64,000 nucleotides of DNA from Flavobacterium sp. HSC-32F16 (GCF_024171645.1 NZ_JALKAC010000006.1:248001-312000); one strand, 5' to 3'. Positions 43,778 to 53,200 are shown, counted from the first letter of the stretch. The notes: generated by a model not told the origin, from the sequence alone. A program made the numbers and translations.

Positions 43778-44509
43778 TTAAGGCACTTGCTCAAAGTTTT
43801 TTTCAAGCATCATTGCTTTAGGAAACAAAATATTATTTTCCATATGAATGTGCTTATGCAGGTTTATTTCAAAATCTTCCAGCATTGAAAAGGCTGCTTT
43901 ATAAGTATTGCAGGCTTCTGTTGGCGGAACATAATTATTGGTTAATGCGGCGATTTTTCTAAAACGCTGTCCTTCCAGATTGTGTTCTTCTTTCATCATG
44001 ATTACCTGATTTTCGATACTTCCAAATGGAGCTGTTTCAAGATAAAATCCTTTGTTTTGGGCTCTTTTCATTTGTATAATGAAAGGAAAAAGCACGCGTT
44101 CTTCTTTTTCCATATGTTCTTCAAGGTCTAAAGAAGAGGCTTTGAAAATTTTATATACTTCAAACAATTCAGGAAATGTTTCGCCATGTACATTGCATAA
44201 TTTATGTAAATATTGAAGCAGTACGGGCGTTTTTTCTTTTATGTATCGGTGATGTGTTTTTATGATATAATCGGTCAGCAAGTCTAAAGGCCATGATTTA
44301 TAATCAAATGACTGGTTAGCGGCCTGGGTTTTGGCTTCTTCCAGTTTTTGAATCAAATCTTCTTCCAGAATATCCCTTTTTTTGCAGACTTCTTCTATAG
44401 TGCGATGCCCTTTACAGCAAAAATCGATATTGTATTTTGTAAATATTGCTGCCGTTTTAAAATCATGTGCTGCGATCTCGCCAATTGTTGTTTTACTGGT
44501 TATTTTCAT
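43778..44509 (-). CDS. ric: Iron-sulfur cluster repair di-iron protein (RIC/ScdA/YtfE)
   Basis: 243 residues: N-terminal ScdA/DUF542 domain (1-55, TIGEIAAHDFKTAAIFTKYNIDFCCKGHRT, with the Cys-Cys pair) and a hemerythrin-like four-helix bundle supplying di-iron ligands (THHRYIKEKT, HGETFPELFE, HMEKEERVLFPF, EEHNLEGQ, HKHIHMENNILFP). It restores Fe-S clusters damaged by nitric oxide or oxidants. It lies between nadB and nrdD, whose enzymes depend on such clusters in the same unit (NadA, NrdG). 12 bases separate it from nrdD. Confidence 0.93.
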   Translation of the reverse strand: MKITSKTTIGEIAAHDFKTAAIFTKYNIDFCCKGHRTIEEVCKKRDILEEDLIQKLEEAKTQAANQSFDYKSWPLDLLTDYIIKTHHRYIKEKTPVLLQYLHKLCNVHGETFPELFEVYKIFKASSLDLEEHMEKEERVLFPFIIQMKRAQNKGFYLETAPFGSIENQVIMMKEEHNLEGQRFRKIAALTNNYVPPTEACNTYKAAFSMLEDFEINLHKHIHMENNILFPKAMMLEKNFEQVP

Positions 44510-44534
44510 AATGTTAGTTTTTGGTTATGATATT

Positions 44535-46058
44535 TTAATTTAAAGACAGAATGTATGGGCTTTTTCTTTTTTTGCAGTGCTTAATAATGATTAAGGCTAC
44601 GGTAAGCATATTAGAGAATTCTATAAATGGAATTGTAATTTCCTGATTACGTATAAGTGTTTCGGCAGCATTTTTTATCAATTTTATCTTTTGAATAGCA
44701 TAATCTGTATTGCGCTCTTCGCTGGAATAAAAATTGGTTATAAGAGCCTGTATTTCTTTTTTTAGAATTAAAAAGGCGACATAATCCGTTTTGGCCTCAT
44801 TGTTTGGATACTTTGGAATAAACACTTTCGTTGAAAAATGACAGGCATCGATGGTTTTGTCAATATTCTCTGAAGCCTGATGTGCAAATACCAAAGCCTC
44901 AAGAAGAGAGTTAGAAGCCAGACGGTTTTTTCCATGGAGTCCCGTTCTGGCACATTCGCCAATAGCATATAAATTGGGGATTGTTGTAGCCCCGTTTTGA
45001 TCTACTTTTATTCCCCCGCATTGATAATGAGCAGCAGGAACAATAGGAATCAAATCTTTTTCTGGAAATAAACCCAATTCATTGCAATGCGCTGTTATAG
45101 CGGGAAACTTTTTATAAAAATCTTTTATATCTAAATGTCTGCAATCGAGATATACATGCTTTTTTTGCGTTTCATTCATTTCTCTGTAAATGGCGTGCGA
45201 GACAATATCCCGTGTAGCCAGTTCACCTCTTGAATCGTATTTAAATAAAAATCTTTTTTGATCTTCATTTACCACATAAGCGCCGAAACCTCTAACGGCT
45301 TCTGAAATTAAAAACAGCTGACTTTTTTTTCCTGTGTACAAAGCCGTAGGATGAAACTGAATGTACTGCATATCTTCAATTTGAACTCCTGCGCGCGCTG
45401 CAATAGCAATTCCGTCTCCGGTTGCAATTTCTGGATTTGTTGTGTTTTCAAAAAGGTTACCGCAACCACCGGTGCTCAGTACTATCGATCTGGTACGGAT
45501 ATATTTTATTTTGCTTTTGTTTTTATCATAAAAAAAGGCACCTGTGCAATAGGTTTTATTTTCTTTTTTTTCGGTATTGAGATCAATAACCTGATAGTTT
45601 TCGAATAACTTTATATTAGGTAATTCGGTTATTATATTTAGTAATTTTTTCTCTATTTCCAATCCAGAACTGTCTTTATGATGCAGGATTCGATGCTGCG
45701 AATGACCGCCTTCCAGTCCCAGATCCCATTGTCCCTGCTGATTTTTATCGAAAGAAGTGCCAATCTCAATTAATTCCTTTAACCTTTCTGGCGCCTGCTG
45801 TACAACCATTTTTACGATTTCTTCATCACAATGCCCGTCTCCAGATTTTAAAGTGTCTTTTATATGCTGCTCAAAACTATCCTGTAAATGATTGGTTACA
45901 ACCGCAATTCCACCTTGCGCAAGCTGCGTGTTGGTATTTCTTGCCGTCTTTTTAGTCATAATTACAATCGATAAATCAGGTCGTTTTTGTGCCGTTTTCA
46001 TGGCAAAAAATAATCCCGAAATACCAGAACCTACTATAAGTATATCCGTTTTAAGCAT
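44535..46058 (-). CDS. nadB: L-aspartate oxidase
   Basis: 507 residues. FAD-binding N-terminus DILIVGSGISGLFFAM, NTQLAQGGIAVV, EGGHSQHRILHHKDSSG, TGDGIAIAARAGVQIEDMQYIQFHPTAL and AAHYQCGGIKVDQNG are standard for the succinate-dehydrogenase flavoprotein superfamily and for NadB. It oxidises L-aspartate to iminoaspartate, first step of de novo NAD synthesis; fumarate can replace oxygen as acceptor, which suits an anaerobic operon. 18 bases separate it from nadA, its pathway partner upstream. nadC is not in the window. Confidence 0.95.
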   Translation of the reverse strand: MLKTDILIVGSGISGLFFAMKTAQKRPDLSIVIMTKKTARNTNTQLAQGGIAVVTNHLQDSFEQHIKDTLKSGDGHCDEEIVKMVVQQAPERLKELIEIGTSFDKNQQGQWDLGLEGGHSQHRILHHKDSSGLEIEKKLLNIITELPNIKLFENYQVIDLNTEKKENKTYCTGAFFYDKNKSKIKYIRTRSIVLSTGGCGNLFENTTNPEIATGDGIAIAARAGVQIEDMQYIQFHPTALYTGKKSQLFLISEAVRGFGAYVVNEDQKRFLFKYDSRGELATRDIVSHAIYREMNETQKKHVYLDCRHLDIKDFYKKFPAITAHCNELGLFPEKDLIPIVPAAHYQCGGIKVDQNGATTIPNLYAIGECARTGLHGKNRLASNSLLEALVFAHQASENIDKTIDACHFSTKVFIPKYPNNEAKTDYVAFLILKKEIQALITNFYSSEERNTDYAIQKIKLIKNAAETLIRNQEITIPFIEFSNMLTVALIIIKHCKKRKSPYILSLN

Positions 46059-46076
46059 TTTCTTGGTTTTTAAGTT

Positions 46077-47009
46077 TTAAGACAATTCAAGCATTCTTTG
46101 TATGGGTTTAAGCGCTTCGATCCTCAACGGTTCGTTTACCAGGATTTCCGGGCTTTCGTTTTTAAGGCACAAATACAGCTTTTCGAGTGTGTTGACTTTC
46201 ATAAAAGCACATTCGCTGCAGGCGCAGGTATTATCTTCTGTGGAAGGAGCCGGAATCAGCGTTTTTTCGGGTACCGCTTTTGAAAGCTCATGCAGGATAC
46301 CGGCTTCTGTAGCCACAATGAAAACGGCAGCAGGATCCGTTTTAATAAAGTTAATTATGCCGGAAGTCGAGCCAATGTAATGTGCTGCTTTTAAAATATG
46401 ACTTTCAGATTCCGGATGTGCCGCAATTTTAGCGGTCGGGTTTTTATTGTAAATTTCAATTAGTTTGTCCAGCGAAAAAGCTTCGTGAACCACGCAGGAA
46501 CCTTCCCAAAGAACCAGTTCTCGCTGTGTTTCTTTTTGAAGATAACTGCCTAAATTTTGATCGGGTGCAAAAATGATTTTTTTATCAGAAGGAATTGAAC
46601 CTATAATTTTTTTTGCGTTTGATGATGTGCAGACCAAATCGCTCATTGCCTTTATTTCGGCAGAACAATTGATGTAAGTAACGACAACATGATCAGGATG
46701 TTTTTCTTTGAATAATTTAAAATCTTTAGGATTACAGCCGTCAGCAAGAGAGCATCCGGCATTAAAATCAGGAAGAACGACTTTCTTATCCGGATTTAAT
46801 ATTTTGGCTGTTTCTGCCATAAAATGAACTCCGGCAAAAACAATAATGTCAGCATTTGTATTTTGTGCTTTTTTTGATAATTCAAGACTATCTCCAATAA
46901 AATCTGCAATTTCCTGAATTTCCTCATTTTGATAATAATGAGCCAGAATTACAGCATTTTTTTCTTCTTTTAAGCGGAGAATTTCCTGTATTAAAAAATT
47001 TTTGTCCAT
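46077..47009 (-). CDS. nadA: Quinolinate synthase
   Basis: 310 residues. Family segments AVILAHYYQNEEIQEIADFIGDSLELSK, GVHFMAETAKIL and cysteines in AGCSLADGC, VCTSSNA and CACSECAFMK; three of these bind the oxygen-sensitive [4Fe-4S] cluster that condenses iminoaspartate with dihydroxyacetone phosphate. First gene of the nadA-nadB-ric-nrdD-nrdG unit. An ATGAT-N4-ATCAT box lies about 150 bases upstream, with a candidate -7 box between them. Confidence 0.95.
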   Translation of the reverse strand: MDKNFLIQEILRLKEEKNAVILAHYYQNEEIQEIADFIGDSLELSKKAQNTNADIIVFAGVHFMAETAKILNPDKKVVLPDFNAGCSLADGCNPKDFKLFKEKHPDHVVVTYINCSAEIKAMSDLVCTSSNAKKIIGSIPSDKKIIFAPDQNLGSYLQKETQRELVLWEGSCVVHEAFSLDKLIEIYNKNPTAKIAAHPESESHILKAAHYIGSTSGIINFIKTDPAAVFIVATEAGILHELSKAVPEKTLIPAPSTEDNTCACSECAFMKVNTLEKLYLCLKNESPEILVNEPLRIEALKPIQRMLELS

Positions 47010-47131
47010 TTTTTAAGTCTTGTTTTCTCAACAGCAGCGTATATTTCTTAATGAAATACTGCCGTTGAGAAAGTTTGTGGTTTTATTGAAAATTTGTTTT
47101 TGAGATGCTGTTATGCACGCTTTTGATAGGG

Positions 47132-47176
47132 TAAATATAGTATCATCAAATTTTTCAAATTATGATTCCAATCATA
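47132..47176 (-). promoter_or_regulatory. Fnr-like box and promoter of the nadA unit
   Basis: TATGATTCCAATCATA at 47161-47176: perfect 7-base arms, i.e. ATGAT-N4-ATCAT. On the minus strand a -7 box TATATTTA (47132-47139) is centred 33 bases downstream, so the box would be near -41 of the start, the usual class II activator position of Crp/Fnr proteins. A related box with identical spacing occurs at 50630. Confidence 0.6.
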
Positions 47177-47216
47177 CTGTTTTACATTTATTTTTTTATT
47201 GTAGAAGTAAACCTCT

Positions 47217-49226
47217 TTAAATCAATGTTTTATAATTAAAGCTGAAAGAGAGATTTACAAAAACATTTCGCCCAAGTCTTGGAATCTTGTTCCAGTCTGA
47301 AAAAGTGGTGTAATATTTATCAAAAACATTCTCGATTCCGGTTTGAATCTGGACTGAATTTTTATTCCAGTTAAAAGCATATCCGGCATTGATATTAAAA
47401 ATCAAATAATCGCGGGTTCTAGTTTGTCCGTACGTTTCGGCAAATTCGTTTTGAGCCAGATTCCCCAGAGCCAGAATTCCGGCATTGAACTTTTCCTTTT
47501 TAAAATCGATTCCGGCGTTATAACGAAGCGGACTTATAAAAGGAAGATTGTTTCCTTCATTATCTTTTCCAAGACTGTAAACAACCTGAGTTTTTAAATT
47601 CCAGTTTTGCGAAACCGTATATTCCAGATTAAGATCAGAATTAAAAATTGTCGCATAATCCAATGCTTCATAAATTTTTATACCCGAAGCACCAATCGTC
47701 ATGGGCAGTACATTTGGATCAATTTTCCCAATAATATAATCGGAAATATGAAAATAGGAAGTCGTAATTTTTGAATGTAAACGGTTTATTTTCAAACCCA
47801 GAAAAGCGTTGCCTTCAAGAGCTTTTTCATTTTTTAAATCCGGGTTTCCTATATAATCGTAAAAATCATTACTGTTGTACAAATAGAACCCATAACCTTC
47901 AGAAATAGAGGGTGCCCTTTCGGCGTAAGCCAAACCAAAACCATATTCGAGTTTGCCATTATTTTGACTGTAATTTCCAGAAAAACTTTTTAAGAAACGG
48001 TTTCTTGAAGCTTCCATTTCAGGGTAAAAAATGCGAAGACTTTGAAGCCCAAAATCATCGGCAGCCGTATTAGAATGAAACCCCAAATTTGTACTTATTC
48101 TTAAAGAACTTTCAGCAGAAATTTTGATATTGTCCTCTAAAGACAATCCGTTGTAAAAAGTTCTAACATCCGGCCAGGTGTACATAAACATGAGATTTTC
48201 TTTAGGATCTTTTGGGTACATCGTCATTTCGGCGACTGATTTATTATAGAAAGAATTCAAATCGGCAAGAAACTCGTGATTTTCGAATTTTCCTTTTACT
48301 TTAGAATAAAAACCATAAGTATCAGACCAGCCGGGCATATCCATGTGAATAGTCACAGAAGGTCTTTTCGTATCGTCCATTTTATGTGTAATGGTATTGA
48401 AATATACTTTTGTTTCCCAATTTGTAATAAAGCCTGAATCAGGAATGTATTTGTAAGTAAGGGACATTATTTTGGCTTCTGCCAATGAAACATCCATCGG
48501 AAGAGCAGGATAACCTATATCTGTAGCTTTATCATAAATTATTGAAGTTTCGATTAGATTTTTTTGATTTAGAAAATATCCTGCAGAAACCGAGAAATTA
48601 TATTTTGTAAACTGCGAAAAGTCGATTTTTTTACCATTTCCGGCTTTGTAATTATCGGCATCACGATGCATAAAATCAATATGCCCAAAAAAATTGGAAT
48701 TATTGCAGCCTAAAGATCCTCCAATGATTTTGTGTTTGTTATTGGTTTCATAACCAGAGGTAAAACTGCCGTTCCAGCCAGTTTCTTTTTGGCTGTAAAT
48801 ATTTCGTTTCAAATCGACAGAACCTCCAATTACAGCTCCGTGACAACTTGCCTGCTGACCGGATGCCACATTGGCTTCGGACAAATTCGAAACTTCGACA
48901 TAAGAAGTTACAGGATCCATTTTATCGGTACACGCACCAAAAATGCGCATACCATCAATAGTAATTACAGTGCGTTCTGTAGACATATTGTTAATCACAG
49001 GTTCCCAGGCATAAGCACCACGTTTGATCATATTTATTTTAGATGATTTTTGTAGATAATCTTCTACAGAGGTTAACGATTTTGATTGTTTTTGAGATAA
49101 AGCTGTTTTTTTGCCAATAACAATGATTTCGTTAAGATTTACAGTTTCGGTACTGTCTGGTTGTTTTTCCTGCGCCCAGCATATTGTTGAAATGACAGTT
49201 AAAATAACTGCGATTGTATTTTTCAT
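47217..49226 (-). CDS. Copper TonB-dependent receptor, OprC/NosA-like
   Basis: 669 residues with signal peptide (MKNTIAVILTVISTICWAQ). There is no SusC-type N-terminal Ig domain; the plug begins near residue 55 and contains VITIDGMRIFGACTDKMDPVTSYVEV, which matches the GxCxxxMDPxTSY segment of copper receptors OprC and NosA. Met-rich external stretches (IHMDMPGW, MTMYPKDPKENLMFMYTW) are suited to copper binding. Last gene of a three-gene minus-strand unit divergent from the nosZ operon, whose product needs copper centres CuA and CuZ. I infer copper import for NosZ maturation. Confidence 0.85.
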   Translation of the reverse strand: MKNTIAVILTVISTICWAQEKQPDSTETVNLNEIIVIGKKTALSQKQSKSLTSVEDYLQKSSKINMIKRGAYAWEPVINNMSTERTVITIDGMRIFGACTDKMDPVTSYVEVSNLSEANVASGQQASCHGAVIGGSVDLKRNIYSQKETGWNGSFTSGYETNNKHKIIGGSLGCNNSNFFGHIDFMHRDADNYKAGNGKKIDFSQFTKYNFSVSAGYFLNQKNLIETSIIYDKATDIGYPALPMDVSLAEAKIMSLTYKYIPDSGFITNWETKVYFNTITHKMDDTKRPSVTIHMDMPGWSDTYGFYSKVKGKFENHEFLADLNSFYNKSVAEMTMYPKDPKENLMFMYTWPDVRTFYNGLSLEDNIKISAESSLRISTNLGFHSNTAADDFGLQSLRIFYPEMEASRNRFLKSFSGNYSQNNGKLEYGFGLAYAERAPSISEGYGFYLYNSNDFYDYIGNPDLKNEKALEGNAFLGLKINRLHSKITTSYFHISDYIIGKIDPNVLPMTIGASGIKIYEALDYATIFNSDLNLEYTVSQNWNLKTQVVYSLGKDNEGNNLPFISPLRYNAGIDFKKEKFNAGILALGNLAQNEFAETYGQTRTRDYLIFNINAGYAFNWNKNSVQIQTGIENVFDKYYTTFSDWNKIPRLGRNVFVNLSFSFNYKTLI

Positions 49227-49286
49227 TATAAGATAATTTAGAAGAAAGAGACAATTGATTCTGCCTCTTTCTTGTTATGATGAATC

Positions 49287-50138
49287 TTAGAATTCGATTT
49301 CGAAGTAGAGACTGCTTGCCGTATTTTCAGCAGTTACCGTTTCTCCTTTTAATACGTCATTTGCTGTATTTAAAAGCTGCAGGTTAATTTTCCAATAACC
49401 GGTCATGGTAAGCGAAAGTTTTCCTTTGTAAAAACCGTTTGTTTCAGATTGGGTTAAATCGACATTGTTTGGAGAACCATGATTTCCCATGCTTGGCATT
49501 CTGGGATCGATTTTTATTTTGAAATTATTTACAGCCGGAAATGTCATCATATCCTGCATTTTATAAATACCTACAGTCATATCGTTTTGTGCTACTTTTG
49601 GCGTTTCTGGTTCTATGTAAGCCATAACATAACGAGCGCCATCAGATCCGGTAAAAGAACTTACCGTTTGTTTTTTTGAGGCCGGAACTTTGATTTTGTC
49701 TTTTGCAGTGTAAACAATGTTGTTAATTGTGTATTTAAAAGTCAAGTCCCAATATTCAGTTTCGTTTTGTGCCATCTGAAAAATAATATCACCAGCGTAT
49801 AAAGTCTGTTTATCTAAAACTTTTTTTATATCAGATTTTGGGCAGGAATGCGACATCATATTCATATGCATGATTGGGGTCCATTCTAATTTGGCGTCTT
49901 TAATGTATGTGCCGTCTTTTTTGTCTTTTATTCTTAACGTAATATGATTGTATCCCTGAACCAAACTGTCTTTTTTAGCATATAATTCGATTGTATGACC
50001 GTCGTTTGATATTTCCTGAATTTTTTTAAGTCCGATAGTTTCATCTACAGGAATTTCCGGTGCAGCATCGTCATCTGATGAGCAGGAAAAAGTAATAATC
50101 GCAAGTAATAATAGTGCTGTGTATTTTAAGATTTTCAT
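49287..50138 (-). CDS. Met/His-rich periplasmic lipoprotein, FixH/YtkA-like
   Basis: 283 residues. Lipoprotein signal MKILKYTALLLLAIITFSCSSDDD with Cys19. Two YtkA-like beta domains seem present (about 50-140 and 165-280). Clusters of soft metal ligands, PIMHMNMMSHSCPKS and DPRMPSMGNHGSP, next to GKLSLTMTGYWKINLQL, look like periplasmic copper-binding motifs (compare PCu(A)C and CopC-like sites). Encoded between the small CNGKC protein and the OprC-like receptor, so it likely accepts copper after uptake. Family assignment moderate. Confidence 0.75.
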   Translation of the reverse strand: MKILKYTALLLLAIITFSCSSDDDAAPEIPVDETIGLKKIQEISNDGHTIELYAKKDSLVQGYNHITLRIKDKKDGTYIKDAKLEWTPIMHMNMMSHSCPKSDIKKVLDKQTLYAGDIIFQMAQNETEYWDLTFKYTINNIVYTAKDKIKVPASKKQTVSSFTGSDGARYVMAYIEPETPKVAQNDMTVGIYKMQDMMTFPAVNNFKIKIDPRMPSMGNHGSPNNVDLTQSETNGFYKGKLSLTMTGYWKINLQLLNTANDVLKGETVTAENTASSLYFEIEF

Positions 50139-50210
50139 GTGATAGTAATTTTAAATAAGGGTAATAACAAGTCTGCCAAATTGCTTCGGAAGAAAAAAAC
50201 ATATTAAAAA

Positions 50211-50582
50211 CTAACAGATGAAAATGGGCGGACGAAATACAGAATGTGTATCTAAATGAGAGTATAGATTTTGATATTCTGAATGTATTCTTAAGATAGA
50301 TTTGTTGGTTTTCTCAAAGGTAAAAACCGGAATGTTTACTATAAATAATACAACTGTTTCTGTGGTTTCGCTCTTTTTTTCGTTAGAAGCCGGCACGTCG
50401 TTTTTATATGCTTTTGCGAGTTCCTTTTTCAAATGGCATTTTCCGTTACAGCCCAAGTCTGGTTTTGTCTTGTTTTCGCATAATTCTGTTGCTATGTAAT
50501 GATAGTGCAGCACGTAATCCAAAAACGGAAATGCGGGTCTGAACATTACAGCAAAAAGGAATATGTAAACACAAAATTTCAT
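50211..50582 (-). CDS. Small CNGKC-motif membrane-associated protein, 123 aa
   Basis: The 123 residues begin with a hydrophobic segment (FCVYIFLFAVMFRPAFPFLDYVLHYHYI) and have a conserved-looking cysteine/lysine motif CENKTKPDLGCNGKCHLKKEL. I recall similar short proteins as hypothetical neighbours of copper and cytochrome genes in Bacteroidota, with no known function. The three Cys and nearby His suggest metal binding. First gene of the copper unit and only 122 bases from the divergent cytochrome c gene. Confidence 0.7.
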   Translation of the reverse strand: MKFCVYIFLFAVMFRPAFPFLDYVLHYHYIATELCENKTKPDLGCNGKCHLKKELAKAYKNDVPASNEKKSETTETVVLFIVNIPVFTFEKTNKSILRIHSEYQNLYSHLDTHSVFRPPIFIC

Positions 50583-50600
50583 ACCTGTATTTTGAGATTA

Positions 50601-50673
50601 CGAAGGTATCGTGAACATTTTTAGCAGTGTATGATTACGGTCATACTTTAAGAAAAACAAGTTTTGGAATTTT
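50601..50673. promoter_or_regulatory. Divergent promoter region with Fnr-like box (copper unit / nos operon)
   Basis: Box TATGATTACGGTCATA at 50630-50645, ATGAT-N4-GTCAT. A candidate plus-strand -7 box GAATTTTG (50666-50673) and a candidate minus-strand one TACCTTCG (complement of 50601-50608) are centred 32 and 33 bases away, so one bound Crp/Fnr dimer could activate both directions. It resembles the nadA box. Confidence 0.6.
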
Positions 50674-50704
50674 GATGCAGTTTAACAAATTAAAAAACAG
50701 AGTA

Positions 50705-51181
50705 ATGAAGAAATTATTTTTAGCAACAATGTTTGCTCTTTTCTTATTCGTTTCCTGCGGAAAAGAAAAATCAAACACAGATCAGGATTTTTCGACTCCT
50801 TCTGCAACTGAAACAGCAGCAGAACCGGATTCGTATGATCCTAACAGAGGACTCGGGAAATACTCGACAGTAGAACTGGGTGCTTCTTTAGACAAAGCTT
50901 TGGCCGAAAAAGGTTTAAAAACAGCTGAAGTTAAATGTACATCATGCCATAAAGCTACTGATGAAAAACTGGTTGGGCCAGGCTGGAAAGGGGTTACAGG
51001 AAGAAGAACGCCGCAATGGATTATGAATTTTATCACAAATCCTGATCCAATGATTGACAAAGACCCGGAATTGCAGGCACAGCTGGAACTTTGTTTGATT
51101 CGTATGCCTAATCAGGGTTTAACGGATGATGAAGCCCGAAGTGTATTGGAATATATGCGCCAGAACGACGGTGTAAAATAA
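50705..51181 (+). CDS. c-type cytochrome lipoprotein of the nos operon
   Basis: 158 residues from the ATG at 50705, which gives a lipoprotein signal MKKLFLATMFALFLFVSCGKE (Cys18); 26 further upstream residues overlap the promoter box. One haem site CTSCH (TAEVKCTSCHK) with Met ligand candidate in LIRMPNQGLTDDEARSVLEYMRQ, a class I cytochrome c of about 90 residues. It should donate electrons to NosZ. Directly precedes nosZ by 33 bases. Membrane anchoring by lipid places it beside the equally lipidated NosZ. Confidence 0.9.
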   Translation: MKKLFLATMFALFLFVSCGKEKSNTDQDFSTPSATETAAEPDSYDPNRGLGKYSTVELGASLDKALAEKGLKTAEVKCTSCHKATDEKLVGPGWKGVTGRRTPQWIMNFITNPDPMIDKDPELQAQLELCLIRMPNQGLTDDEARSVLEYMRQNDGVK

Positions 51182-51214
51182 AAGCCAAATAAATAAATTC
51201 TAAATGAGAGTATT

Positions 51215-53188
51215 ATGAAAAATAAATTTTTAAAATCGATTTTTGCCATTACTTTAGGATGCGCCTTTTTTGTGTCATGCAAACCTAAAGATTCAGGCGA
51301 TACGGTAGATGGCGATGCCGCACAAAAAACGTATGTTGCTCCGGGTAAATATGATGAATATTACAATTTTGTATCTGGCGGTTTCAGCGGTCAGGTAAGT
51401 GTTTATGGTCTGCCAAGCGGAAGATTGTTACGCGTAATGCCGGTTTTCTCTCAAGATCCGCAGAGCGGTTATGGTTACAGCGAAGAAACGAAAGCAATGC
51501 TGAATACTTCTAAAGGTTTTGTGCCTTGGGACGATCAGCACCACTTAGATTTATCACAAACCAATGGAGAAGTAGACGGTCGCTGGATTTTTGCTAATGC
51601 CAATAATACGCCTAGAATTGCGCGTATTGATTTGAAAACATTCAGAACGGCTGAGATTATCGAGCTTCCTAACTGCGGCGGAAATCACTCTTCGCCTTTT
51701 ATCACACAAAATACTGAATATGTAGTGGGAGCAAGCCGTTTCAGCGTTCCTGCTGACAATGATGATGGTGATGTGCCGATTAATACATACAAGAAAAACT
51801 TTAAAGGTTATCTAAGTTTCGTGAAAATTGGAAAAGAAGGTGAACTGGATCTTGCTTTTCAAATTGTAGCGCCTGGTGTAAACTTTGATCTTAGCCACCC
51901 AGGAAAAAAAGCGTCTCACGGCTGGTTCTTTTTCTCTTGCTATAATACTGAACAGGCAAATACACTATTGGAAGTAAATGCTTCTAAAAATGATAAGGAT
52001 TTTATCATGGCAGTAAACTGGAAAAAAGCAGAGGAATATATTAAAGCCGGAAAAGGAAAACGTATTCCTGCCAATTATGTTCACAACAAATTTGACGAGA
52101 AAACACAAACCGCTACATCTGAAACTAAAAAAGAAGTTTTAGTTCTTGATGCTGCAGAGCTTAAAGATATCTGCTACATGATTCCTTGTCCGAAATCTCC
52201 TCATGGCTGCGATATTGATCCTACAGGTGAATATATTATTGGAAGTGGAAAATTAGCGGCATTAATTCCGGTATTCAGTTTTACAAAACTTCAGGATGCT
52301 ATTGCCAAAAAACAATTTGACGGTGCTTATGCAGGAATTCCGGTTGTTAAATACGAAGCTGCACTTTACGGAGAAGTTCAAAAACCTGGTTTAGGACCTC
52401 TTCACACTGAATTTGACGGAAAAGGAAATGCTTATACTACGATGTTCGTTTCGTCTGAAGTTGTAAAATGGAATATCAAAGATCTAAAAGTCTTAGATAG
52501 AAAAGCTACATATTATTCTCCAGGACACTTAATGGTTCCGGGTGGAAATACTGAAAAACCATTTGGAAAATATATGGTGGTGTATAACAAAATTACAAAA
52601 GACCGTTTCCTTCCAACGGGACCAGAATTGGCTCAAAGTGCTCAGTTATTTGACATCAGCGGAGACAAAATGAAGCTTTTACTAGATTTTCCAACTATTG
52701 GAGAACCGCATTATGCGCAAGGTATTCCGGCTGAAAAAGTGGTCAATAATGGTCAGTTAAAATTCTATAAAATTGCAGATAATCAACACACATATGTTTC
52801 TAAAGGAGAAAAAGAAACCAAAGTGGTTAGAGAAGGAAATAAAGTTCATGTTTATATGACTTGTATTCGATCTCACTTTGCTCCGGATAATATTGAAGGA
52901 ATACGTGTAGGTGATGAAGTATATTTTCATGTTACCAACTTAGAACAAGATTGGGACGTTCCTCACGGATTTGCCATTAAAGGAGCTAATACAGCCGAAC
53001 TGCTGATTATGCCGGGCGAAACATTAACATTAAAGTGGATTCCTCAGAATAAAGGAATATTCCCATTTTATTGTACTGATTTCTGCAGTGCGCTGCACCA
53101 GGAAATGCAGGGATATGTGAGAGTCTCTCCAGCAGGAAGCAATGTGCCGATTTCGTACAGTGTTGGTACCAATTTACCAAAAGAATAA
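51215..53188 (+). CDS. nosZ: Nitrous-oxide reductase, clade II, predicted lipoprotein
   Basis: 657 residues. N-terminal signal is a Sec lipoprotein type (MKNKFLKSI...FFVSCKPK, Cys22), not a twin-arginine one, which marks clade II. CuZ His ligands are visible in DDQHHLDLSQ, SHGWFFFSC, SPHGCDIDPTG, GPLHTEFDG, SPGHLMVPGG and GEPHYAQG. The C-terminal cupredoxin domain has the CuA site YCTDFCSALHQEMQGYV (Cys620, Cys624, His, Met). It reduces N2O to N2 with electrons from the upstream cytochrome c. A hairpin terminator follows at 53201, so downstream nos genes may get reduced readthrough. Confidence 0.96.
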   Translation: MKNKFLKSIFAITLGCAFFVSCKPKDSGDTVDGDAAQKTYVAPGKYDEYYNFVSGGFSGQVSVYGLPSGRLLRVMPVFSQDPQSGYGYSEETKAMLNTSKGFVPWDDQHHLDLSQTNGEVDGRWIFANANNTPRIARIDLKTFRTAEIIELPNCGGNHSSPFITQNTEYVVGASRFSVPADNDDGDVPINTYKKNFKGYLSFVKIGKEGELDLAFQIVAPGVNFDLSHPGKKASHGWFFFSCYNTEQANTLLEVNASKNDKDFIMAVNWKKAEEYIKAGKGKRIPANYVHNKFDEKTQTATSETKKEVLVLDAAELKDICYMIPCPKSPHGCDIDPTGEYIIGSGKLAALIPVFSFTKLQDAIAKKQFDGAYAGIPVVKYEAALYGEVQKPGLGPLHTEFDGKGNAYTTMFVSSEVVKWNIKDLKVLDRKATYYSPGHLMVPGGNTEKPFGKYMVVYNKITKDRFLPTGPELAQSAQLFDISGDKMKLLLDFPTIGEPHYAQGIPAEKVVNNGQLKFYKIADNQHTYVSKGEKETKVVREGNKVHVYMTCIRSHFAPDNIEGIRVGDEVYFHVTNLEQDWDVPHGFAIKGANTAELLIMPGETLTLKWIPQNKGIFPFYCTDFCSALHQEMQGYVRVSPAGSNVPISYSVGTNLPKE

Positions 53189-53200
53189 CTAGTAACCACA

